From the NCBI RefSeq assembly GCF_964355755.1, contig NC_092677.1:16030101-16094100 (forward strand): DNA of 64,000 nucleotides. The letters are read 5' to 3'. Both the position numbers and the translations under genes were made by a program. Below, piece by piece: positions 21,701 to 31,982 of this stretch. The first letter of the stretch is position 1; each line of letters begins with the position of its first letter. Under the pieces are notes generated by a model, which was not told the DNA's origin, did not search any database, and saw nothing but the letters and a program-made list of their open reading frames with translations. This stretch comes from Antedon mediterranea. Its lineage: Eukaryota; Echinodermata; Crinoidea; Comatulida; Antedonidae.

Positions 21701-24700
21701 CAGGTGTTGGGTATGATTAACGATCGTCTCGAGAAAATGTACCGTACCGCTAGGGAACCACGACGAAACAATTACGCAAATAGAAATGTGTCTACTTATT
21801 CGTTATATCAAGATCTTTTATTGTCATTATTATAATTAATATTATTGTAGGCCTAATTCTAGATTACTGAGTTGTATGTCCGGGTTAACCGCCATTTTAA
21901 CCCATTCATCATTATCTATTCTTTGACATATTGTGATGATAATTACCGTAGATAAACTACAAACAGATGGCTCTATACATTATTATAACGATTGGTATCA
22001 TTTGTTTTTCTAAATTATTTTTCTAGGTTACTGTTTTGGATGGCAAGACAGGTGAACCTCTAATTCAACCATTTATCCGTCATTCGGGAAGTATTCAGAG
22101 TTCTCCACTCACAGTTAGCATTGAAGGAACAGGGCAGGATATGTTTTTATATTTCGCCTCGGATTGCCTCAATCATGAAGGAAAAAGTACTAAATTCTCA
22201 TTCACTAAATGTAAGTACTTTATTGTTTTTAACCAAAGACTAAATAGTATCTTTAAATATAGTAACTTTAAAAAACTTTTTTTGTAAAATGGTGGTATGG
22301 CGAATTCTGAGTAAAATAAGCAATAAGCTGTTGTGATAATCCTTGGAATTATTTGTGAATTTCACGAGTAAGTTACAATTTTACAAATTTCCCTGTTTGA
22401 AGATAAGGAAGGCAATGTTAGGAAGAGGCAGCTTTCTTTCCACCACTCATCCCTTCAACCGGGTACTCGTCGTTTAAATTAGGCCTACAGCGGACTGTGA
22501 ATAGTTCGTAATTGAAATTTAACACAGGATTTCTGTATGAGTATAAGTCTCCCTAACCACAGCCCAACTCTATATATATTGTATCAGTTACAAGTTCTTT
22601 CTTTACACTGTAGCTACGTTCCAGTCATCAAAAAGTAGGGCGGATTTTTGCAAAGTTCGTTTCAACACTAGTTCATATTCACGTCTCTATGCAATGAGCT
22701 ATTCGACCGGCAGCCCTGGTTCTATCGTGTATAACTCTTGTAAGTTGTATTTGTTTTATAAAATGCAGTAGGCTTTATAAACAGAATTGTTTATTTTGTC
22801 ACATGAAAATAATATCGAAATAGATGACTTACGTTTCCCATTACCAAACGAGAACGAACGAATGTGATTTTGAGATATTTGATAGATCGCCAACCAACTA
22901 TAGGTTGTTGTGACCAATCCAGTAAAAGAAATCTCTTGAAAATCACAATTTTACACAATTAAAACAACACCACTGTATCACAAACAGCAATTAACAAGGC
23001 CATATACATGGCTGCAGTCGCGTGCTCAAGTTATTGTTTACCGACCGACCAACCGACTGACCGACCAACCGTCCGACATGGTGAGCTATAGACTAAAAAA
23101 CTAGACTAAAATTATATAACAAATCCTACATTTATTATTTTTTAGTAAGTCATACTTCTGATGAGTACAGACACAGCGTCAATACAAGTGTATTAGCTGA
23201 TAACTTTCTCAAAAAGTTTCCTGGTACAGCAGAATATGTGATCAATAGACGGGTAAAATAAAAATATTCATAGCTTCTTTATAGACATAGATATACTTTA
23301 TTGTCACATAATAATTGTAAAATGTGAGACTCAGCTCCCCGTTACATTCGTAATAAAAAACACCATGTAAAAACATCAATACAATTCGATATAAGTCAAA
23401 TACATTGTAGGCCTATGTACAGTTCATTAAAAGTAATTGTTTGTTAAAGAGACGAATTGAGAAGGGAATAAAAGAGTTGTTAAACCTATTTGTTTTGTCA
23501 AAGGATGACGTAGGCATAGATAAACATGTTATGGTCTTTTCTATATGTCTACATTTACATCCGATGTATGATTTTGCTGATGTGTGTCATAACAATCTGT
23601 ACCTGGTAATCGCGTGTCTCACGCATTTTCCGTGTGCCACACGCGATGCAATGGTATTTTATCAAATATCAACAGTAGTAAAGAATATACTCCTAACTTG
23701 TATCATTCGTTTATTTTGTGACAGAGACAACAACACCAAAAAAAACCTACAAACTATAAAGAGACGAATAACCATGGGCATAAAGGTCACCAGTTTGTGG
23801 ACTACGTTCCAACTACTACATCACATCTCAGACCCACAGAATCTAGAATCGGTGACGCGTCATCACTTTCAAAAACAGAGGAAACCCGACATATGTTTGT
23901 TACATACCCCAGTGATGATTCATATCTCGGAAACTTTTTATATAATAAAGAACACGCGTCAGATAGTTTAGATTCTTATAACGAAATTAAAACTGTTACT
24001 CAAAAGGCCAAAGAATTAGAAAAACATACACAAAGTCAAGAATCAAATAAGCAATCAAAACATTCAAAGAAACACAAATTGTTGCAATTAGTTGAAGAAA
24101 TGATGCAAGATTCTGGGGTTTCTAACCCTGGGATTGAGAATGTCATAACGCCAGATAACCTCAATGGCAATGATTATCGAAATCGGGGAAAGCGACATGC
24201 AGGCCCTCACGATTCTGGTGGTCTTCAACGCTTGATCGCAACTGGTACATTAGTTCCACGCCTCCATCGTGGTAGTGATGGCATTGATTTGATATTTCCA
24301 GTTTACTGGTTCTATCCATCAGAAACGGAGGTAGTTTTATGCTTTCGATTAGTAAGGCATTAGGTCGTCATAAAATACGCTCATGGCATTATGATATAGT
24401 TGTTAAATACACATGTTTCCAATAATATAGTGTATATTTTTATAAATGAAATAGTTTTGCAAAGAACAACTTTAAATGATAAACATATAAGGAGTTCCTT
24501 ATTTCTAATTGAAAAAGTACATACATACAAAACATAGATATGTATTACACATACGATATAATTTCGCATTGATTGTTGATTATGTTGAACAACATTTTAT
24601 AACATAACATAATAAAGTACATATTTTCTTCTTGTCAACAAAGTGTAGGAAAAGCTAAGGAGGAAACAACAAGAAAAACTTAGGTCATCTCCCCCTTAAA

Positions 24701-25752
24701 TCATATTGTGTACAATTAGGTTATGACGTAAGGGAATATAGATTATAATAAAGTTCAGAAAAGAGCAACATTTGCCTATGATAAAAAGGTGCTGATACAT
24801 TAAACTATAATATTATTTTGGCCTTGATTTACTTCAGATTCTAACCGAAGACGAACAGAACTGTGTAGATCGCAAGATGGAGGTAGAAGGTGATAGAATG
24901 AACATTGACAGTAAGTATTCATTTTAATGTTAACTCTACCTTCCATTTTAATGTCACATAATTGTTACCCACTTTGACCAAAAATTAAATCGAAACAAAA
25001 GTTTTACCTGAAAAAAATGGAATTTAAAGCAAAGATGATATTAATCAATTTAGTTTAATCTCTGAACTGCATCTACCCTCATTTGTTTTCAAGGTAAATA
25101 TTATGGGATGGATCACGACGCATATGAGCAAGTTGTAGAAGACGAATGCAAAGGAAATAATTCTGGTAATTATATCAATGCTTTAAAACTAATAATTTAA
25201 ATAAAGTTTTTGTTTGTGAAAATGTTTTAGATTATCGAAATTCTCAAAATGTTAATTTCTGAATGATTTCCAACTTGCTCATGTCTTTTATCAGCTTCCT
25301 GCTTCCACAACATTTAAGTTGTCGTCAAATATGAACGGTACTAATCGAGCCGATTGTAAACGAAATATTATTTAATGAAAAATGTATTACTAGGCTACTA
25401 ATTTCAAAGAGCAGTAGACCGAACTTCCAGGCACGATACTGCAGTCTGTTTGCTGTCGTTAGACACGATACCAAATGGCTATTGGCTATAAAAAGCTTAT
25501 TTACCAATGATCTTTTTTTTTCTAGATTCTTTGAAAAAGGCAGAGGAGATATTACTTACAGATCCACTTAAAATGTACCCATTTAATCTTCATATGGGTG
25601 AGATGACGGTTTACCGGTTACACTTAACATGTGCATGCGCACAACCACCATGTGCGCGTGTACTTCCATTCAGACAACAAGCATGGCCGTCATATCTTGG
25701 GGCACGTGCAAATAGTCTATACGTTCACAGAAAATGGGGAAAGAAAATTTGA
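18766..25752 (+). CDS. FAM234/ITFG3-like type II membrane protein, 13 coding exons
   Basis: Coding exons are 18766-19255, 19779-19990, 20366-20537, 20661-20770, 20930-21046, 21300-21578, 22027-22210, 22614-22739, 23146-23252, 23725-24330, 24838-24910, 25094-25165 and 25526-25752. All introns are GT-AG, all phases agree, and they join to 2,775 nt (924 residues). Residues 1-63 are cytosolic and end in a cysteine cluster (MRCCCLNELCVKC). One membrane segment covers about 64-85. The ectodomain has FG-GAP-like calcium-loop motifs: DVNKDGILD (148-156), DITGDGVSD (218-226), DIDGDDVQD (270-278), DLTGDSVLD (387-395), DDDVPD (437-442). This matches FAM234A/B (ITFG3), whose molecular role is poorly known. 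Exon 10 (residues 600-801) is Lys/Ser/Glu-rich, so the protein is longer than the roughly 550-620 residue vertebrate members. Introns hold no other gene; intron 8 carries a short element. Confidence 0.87.
22993..23095 (+). mobile_element. CCGA-tract element in intron 8 of the FAM234-like gene
   Basis: It begins AACAAGGCCATATACATGGC and continues CAGTCGCGTGCTCAAG, then TTTACCGACCGACCAACCGA, then ATGGTGAGCTATAGACTA. The 3' terminus is degraded compared with 17893-18006. It ends about 50 nt before the exon 9 acceptor at 23145. Confidence 0.65.
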
Positions 25753-26892
25753 TGAGTAAGAATCCAAATAATTCAACATGTATGTGATGATGCAAAACCT
25801 CGATGGGTTGTTTTCAGCGGTAATTCATTTAATCTTTTATTTCGGAATCTCTGGTCTGATCCATAGAAAGTAAAATTACATATAAATGAATTAAAAAAAT
25901 AAACAAGACTATAGGCCTACAAATACTACTACTCACCTCAATATACTTTTGTAGAAATGTATATACATATTATTTTAAATTGCTAGAACAGTGTCACATT
26001 TTAGCCAAAAAATCAGTACATATTCTGAAGAAAAAAGTCACCGATAAAATAGACGCTTATGAATTAAAATTACTTTTCTGATGCATATATTTAGTGTCTG
26101 ATACTTACATAATGACAAAAGTCATTATGTAGGCCTACGGAATGAAATAATGGATTTTTCCCAACTATAAGGAATATAACAATAATAAAACACCGAAGCA
26201 GTTAATAATAAAAAAATAATATGAAAATATGATGTGTTTCAAAAATTGAAATAATGACTTGGTGTTTCATTATGAAACATCAAAGTTTAGTACATTTCAT
26301 ATAAATAATGAAATAGGGTTTTGAATTGTTTAGCATAAGCAGCTGAAACAGTCCAATGGGAAGAGACAAGTCATTTTAAATCTTTAAGAGATTTAAATGT
26401 TCTTGTTTGTAACTTATTTTTAAGTTAAGTTATTAAAATAACTTGAATTTTGTACACATTGTTAATTACAAACCAGCTGAACATTTACAATCAGCTCTGT
26501 ATATTATTTCATCGTCTTATAACCGTCATCCCGAATCTCTTACTTTTAAACATTTAATTTCAAAGAATGATATGTCAAAATTCTCACCCGTTTTGTTAGA
26601 CTATGTAGGCCTAATTCGCTGCAACATGAATGTTCTCTTGTTTGCGATGAGTGTTTAGATTATTTCAGTGAAAACTCAAGAATTTGTTCCATAATAATAA
26701 TTTTGTTTCCCTTTTGAATGAAACATATAGTATGTTTGTTTTATTTGCTTTGAAAGCTTTTTACTGTAGACCTTATAGTCTACTTGTTTGTTTTAAAAAG
26801 CTACACGTCCTTCGGGCGACAAGTGGGGTTTCAACTTTTGTGCGAGCCGGCATGCAAAATGAATAAAATTAAAATAAAATGATTTTGTATAG
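25753..26892 (+). other. 3' flank of the FAM234-like gene
   Basis: This follows the TGA at 25750-25752 and probably starts with the 3' untranslated region. An AATAAA-type signal occurs near 25898. No further gene is apparent; short frames near 26443-26866 have no recognisable family. Confidence 0.4.
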
Positions 26893-29137
26893 TGTCTAAG
26901 TCATAATTTTTTTTCTGCCTAACTCACTGCTTATATCATTATACTGCCCTCTGTACATTATCTGAGTGCTTTTATATACATTTGCACATGCTCAGATCGT
27001 TTTTTGTGTTTCTGCCTAAGTAAGCTATTTGACTTACGCAATTAGGGAGAGGAGACTCGTGATTTTTTAAATAATATAAGAAATACATTTTTATAGTATA
27101 TTTTTTAACCCATTTGTTACAAATTTTTTCTCTTTTATTGCTACTTTCCTTTTCTAAAATCATCAGTGTTAATTTTAATCTGAAGAGCTAATGCTATTAA
27201 ATTTTGTTACATAAAGGTAACATTTTTTGTATATAGATGATATCGACAGCCTCATAACAAAAGTGTCTAAGTCATAATTTGTGTTTTGTTTTTCTGCCTA
27301 ACTCACTGCTTATATCAATATACTATATTTTTTGTGTTTCTGCCTAAGTCAGCTGTGTGACTTAGGCAATTAAGGAGAGCTGACTTATGATCTGCCTAAC
27401 TCACTGCACATGCTCAGATCGTTTTTTGTGTTTGTGCCTAAGTCAGCTGTGTGACTTAGGCAATTAAGGAGAGGAGACTGATGATTTTTAAAATAAAATA
27501 AGAAATACATTTTTATAGTATATTTTTTAACCCATTTGTTACAAATTCTTTCGCTTTTATTGCTACTTTCCTTTTCTAAAACCATCAGTGTTAATTTTAA
27601 TCTGAAGAGCTGATGCTATTAAATTTTGTTACTTAAGGGTAGCATTTTTTGTATACAGATGATATCGACAGCCTCATAACAAAAGTGTCTAAGTCATAAT
27701 TTTTCTTTTGTTTTTCTGCCTAACTCACTGCTTATATCAATATACTATATTTTTTGTGTTTCTGCCTAAGTCAGCTGTGTGACTTAGGCAATTAAGGAGA
27801 GCTGACTTATGATCTGCCTAACTCACTGCTTATATCATTATACTGCCCTCTATACATTATCTGAGTGCTTTTATATACATTTGCACATGCTCAGATCGTT
27901 GTTTGTGTTTCTGCCTAAGTCAGCTGTGGGACTTAGGCAATTAAGGAGAGGAGACTCATGATTTTTTAAATAAAATAAGAAATACAGTTTTATAGTATAT
28001 TTTTTAACCCATTTGTTACAAATTCTTTCTCTTTTATTGCTACTTTCCTTTTCTAAAATCATCAGTGTTAATTTTAATCTGAAGAGCTAATGCTATTAAA
28101 TTTTGTTACTTAAAGGTAGCATTTTTTGTATATAGATGATATCGACAGCCTCCTAACAAAAGTGTCTAAGTCATATTTTTGTTTTTGTTTTTCTGCCTAA
28201 CTCACTGCTTATATCAATATACTATATTTGTTGTGTTTCTGCCCAAGTCAGCTGTGTGACTTAGGCAATTAAGGAGAGCTGACTTCTGATCTGCCTAACT
28301 CACTGCTTATATCAATATACTATATTTGTTGTGTTTCTGCCCAAGTCAGCTGTGTGACTTAGGCAATTAAGGAGAGCTGACTTATGATCTGCCTAACTCA
28401 CTGCTTATATCTTTATACTGCCCTCTGTACATTATCTGAGTGCTTTTATATACATTTGCACATGCTCAGATCGTTTTTTTTTTGTGTTTCTGCCTAAGTC
28501 AGCTGTGTGACTTAGGCAATTAAGGAGAGGAGACTCATGATTTTTTAAATAAAATAAGAAATACATTTTTATAGTATATTTTTTAACCCATTTGTTACAA
28601 ATTCTTTCTCTTTTATTGCTACTTTCCTTTTCTAAAATCATCAGTGTTAATTTTAATCTGAAGAGCTGATGCTATTAAATTTTGTTACTTAAAGGTAGCA
28701 TTTTTTGTATATAGATGATATCGACAGCCTCATAACAAAAGTGTCTAATAATTCATAATTTTTGTTTTGTTTTTCTGCCTAACTCACTGCTTATATCAAT
28801 ATACTATATTTTTTGTGTTTCTGCCTAAGTCAGCTGTGTGACTTAGGCAATTAAGGAGAGCTGACTTATCATCTGCCTAACTCACTGCTTATATCAGTAT
28901 ACTATATTTTTTGTGTTTCTGCCTAAGTCAGCTATGTGACTTAGGCAATTAAGGAGAGCTGACTTATGATCTGCCTAACTCACTGCTTATATCATTATAC
29001 TGCCCTCTGTACATTATCTGAGTGCTTTTATATACATTTGCACATGCTCAGATCATTTTTTGTATTTGCAATTAAGGAGAGGAGACTCATGATTTTTTTA
29101 ATAAAATAAGAAATACATTTTTATAGTATATTTTTAG
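26893..29137. repeat. complex satellite: about five long units with nested ~100-bp subunits
   Basis: A segment starting with ACATTATCTGAGTGCTTTTA begins near 26957, 27854, 28431 and 29014, and a truncated unit begins near 27405. Each contains AAGGAGAGGAGACT, AACCCATTTGTTACAAATT and TTTTCTAAAA.CATCAGTG in order. Between long units lie one or two subunits of about 100 bp with CTGCCTAACTCACTGCTTAT and the hairpin TGCCTAAGTCA-GCTGTG-TGACTTAGGCA. Unit spacing varies with the number of subunits. It ends at 29137, abutting a CCGA-tract element. Confidence 0.85.
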
Positions 29138-29336
29138 TCACGTGGACGCGACTCTATAGTTCACTATGTCGGTCGGTCGGTCGGTCTGTCGGTCTGTCGG
29201 TCCGGTATCACTATGCGTTTTATCGCTTTTCTGTACCTTTTGAACTGTTTGTACAGAAAAGTTTTAAAGTACATTACTTTTTGAAAGTTCATTTTTTTTT
29301 TCTGAGAGCACGCGACTTATGGCTGTTGGCCTTGTT
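29138..29336 (-). mobile_element. CCGA-tract element, reverse orientation, expanded
   Basis: On the plus strand it begins TAGTCACGTGGACGCGACT, contains GTCGGTCGGTCGGTCGGTCT repeats, and ends GCACGCGACTTATGGC..GGCCTTGTTT, the inverse of the AACAAGGCC start seen at 17893. At about 200 bp it is the longest copy in the window; the extra length lies between the CGGT tract and the right terminus. It joins the satellite on its left to the composite repeat on its right. Confidence 0.65.
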
Positions 29337-30990
29337 TAAAACCCAACCTAAAATTCGCATCTGGATAGTTGAAATTTAACATTATAATTATCAAAGGTGA
29401 TAATTGTAATTGTTTTCTAAATTGTAGAAATATTAAAATTAGTAAGTAGGCTTTTGTGTGCTAGCTCTGTTTGTATTTCATAATTTTGTTTTGTTGAATT
29501 ACCGTCACGACCGCGTGCATTGCATGTCTCACACTTTGGAAACAATCACCATTGTATGGCTGGTCCTGAAGACTTATATATTTCGTTTCATAATTTCTGG
29601 GGAATAAGCTTTCATTCTTAGCTCTGCCCCAACCCTGGTGAGCTTAACAGGAGACTTAATATTTAATTTCATATTTCAATAAATATTTTTTCAAAATTGT
29701 CTTTGCTCAGCCCCAATCACGGTGGGGTAGTGAAGACACTTATATATCATGTTTCAGACTACTATAGGTGTCATTTCTGGGGACCTTGTAGTTATTTTAA
29801 ACAGTTTGGTATGCCGTGCGTTGTTATGCAAATTAGTTTGTGCAGGTGTAATGGGGAATATGGCATTGTTAGTCATTCGCGGGGAACACGCCACAAAATG
29901 AAATTTAAAAGTTAAATTTTGATTTTGTTAATCTTTATTAGAAATTCAAATCATGTAAAGATACAATTTTTACGGGCGGGAACCTAGAAGTTCCCCTCCT
30001 TTAGTTTGCAAAAGTAATCTTGAAAAGAACCCCATGCGGAAAAGAAGCTTACCCGTTGAAAAGAAGCCCACCGTACCCAAGAGTACTAAAAAAATGAGCA
30101 ACACATGGACTCTTTTTGGGGTTTTATGGTGTCTATTTTATGGAAAAGTGAATGCCATACAAAATTTAAAAAAAAAAACAATAAAAAAAGTATCCGTCGA
30201 GGTTCGAACCCTAGCTGATAGCACTCAAAACTGAGCATTACCCGTTGCACCACAAACTGAAACATGACTAAACAGCTGATAATAGTCTATTTATACATGT
30301 ATTACGTAATTCATCATTACGTCATAAATATCCTATTAACCTTGCTAAAACCAAAATGATCAGTTAGCTCAGTCGTCTGAGCGTCGTGTTAACACACGTA
30401 TGTCGTGGGTTCGATTCCCACGCTGGTCGGTGGAATAGAGTTAAGGCTATGCGAGCCACTGTGTTTGGGGTTCACAGATCATACGTCCCCCTTTCCACCA
30501 CACATCATGAGGCGACAACATCAATGCATCTGGTGATGTGGTGGAAACGACCCCAAAAGGCTGTGGCAGGGCCTTAGTGCTGAGGCAGGGAGAGCACATT
30601 TACCATCTTTTTTTGGCTTTCGCCAACTGTTTTGATTGTATAAATTTTATGTTTAGCGCCCTCAATTTATTTTAATGTTAAAAAAGGGAATTTATTCTCT
30701 TCGTTACGTGTTTAGAAGAGAATTAATTTTATCTTATCGTAGTTTGGTATGCCGTCCGTTTGTTATGCAAATGAGTGTGCACATGTGCTTTAGGAAAGAT
30801 GGTATTGTTAGTTTCGCGATCAACACACAACACTGTTCAATTTTTATTTTGTAAATCTTTTACATTAGAATTGTAATTCTACCATTACACATTATAGTGT
30901 ATTTTTAAATATCCGTTCCATGCAAGATATTGTATGCCTACTTATATGTTGTGAATAAAAGTTTATGGCAGAATAAATAAATAAATAAAT
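29337..30990 (+). repeat. composite ~1.6-kb repeat, unit 1
   Basis: The order of blocks is: CCTAAAATTCGCATCTGGAT; GCTAGCTCTGTTTGTATTTC; CCATTGTATGGCTGGTCCTG; AGCCCCAATCACGGTGGGGT; a TTTGGTATGCCGTGCG..TATGCAAAT block; AACCCCATGCGGAAAAGAAG; a minus-strand tRNA-like block near 30190-30260 (B box GGTTCGAACC); a plus-strand tRNA-like head at 30358-30428; a hairpin (TTTCCACCACACATC..GATGTGGTGGAAA); then a second TTTGGTATGCCGT block near 30744. No protein is recognised. The same order recurs at 31047-34985. Confidence 0.75.
30358..30428 (+). tRNA. tRNA-like SINE head, degenerate anticodon arm
   Basis: The acceptor stem GATCAGT/GCTGGTC, D arm GCTC..GAGC and T arm GTGGG-TTCGATT-CCCAC are all intact. 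The anticodon arm has lost one base relative to the copy at 34463 and no longer pairs. It is a pseudogene head of the composite repeat. Confidence 0.5.
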
Positions 30991-31046
30991 AAATATGTTT
31001 TAAGCAGATCTTCGAAATTGAAGCATATATGAATTCGAGTTTTTTA

Positions 31047-31982
31047 AAACCAAACCTAAAATTCGCATCTGGATAGTTGAAATTTAAAATTATAATTATC
31101 AAAGGTGATATGATAAATCTAATTGTTTTCTACATTATAGAAATATTAAAATTACTAAGTAGGCTTTTGTGTGCTAGCTCTGTTTGTATTTCATAATTTT
31201 TTGTTGTTGAATTACCATCACGCCGCGTGCATTGCATGTCTCACAGTTGGGAAACAATCACCATTGTATGGCTGGTCCTGAAGACTTTTATATTTCGTTT
31301 CATAATTTCCGGGGACTAAGCTTTCATTCTTAGCTCTGCCCCAACCATGGTGAGCTTAACAGGAGACTTAATATTTAATTTCATATTTCAATAAATATTT
31401 TTTCAAAATTGTCTTTGCTCAGCCCCAACCACGGTGGGGTAGTGAAGACTCTTATATATCATGTTTCAAAATACTATAGGTGTCATTTCTGGGAACCTTG
31501 TAGTTATTTTAAACAGTTTGGTATGCCGTGCGTTGTTATGCAAATGAGTTTGTGCAGGTGTAATGGGGAATATGGCATTGTTAGTCATTCGCGGTGAACA
31601 CGCCACAAAATGAGTTTAATTTTGAATTTGTTAATCTTTATTAGAAATTCAAATCATGTAAAGATACAGTTTTCCGGGCGGGAACCTAGAAGCTCCCCTC
31701 CTTTAGTTTGCAAAAGTAATCTTGAAAAGAACCCCATGCGGAAAAGAAGCTTACCCGTTGAAAAGAAGCCATCGTACCCAAAAGTACTAAAAAATGAGGA
31801 ACATTCGGGGTGTTATGGTGTCTATTTAATGGAAAAATGAATGCCATACACTTTTGTTTAGGATTTAAGGTCCACTTGCTTAGGCCTGACACTTTTAACC
31901 CTCCAAATATCTCTCTTTAAAAAAAAAACAATATTCATTAAAAAAAATATCCGTAGAGGTTCAAATCCCAGTTGATACCACT
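31047..31982 (+). repeat. composite ~1.6-kb repeat, unit 2, part before the LINE
   Basis: It matches unit 1 from CCTAAAATTCGCATCTGGAT through TATCCG..AGAGGTTCAAATCCCA and GATACCACT, where unit 1 continues directly with CAAAACTGAG. Here a LINE intervenes, and the unit resumes at 34331 with AAAAACTGAGTATTACCCG. Confidence 0.8.

Noticed and set aside
23441-23971. 176-codon plus-strand frame overlapping exon 10 of the FAM234-like gene
   Set aside because: It is out of frame with the spliced gene and starts inside intron 9; the exon frame is supported by both splice sites and phase.
26972-28641. Similar 63-69 codon minus-strand frames repeated four times (MILEKESSNKRE...)
   Set aside because: They recur because the satellite unit recurs. 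The frame ends vary, there is no start context or domain, and one unit reads through into an unrelated end.
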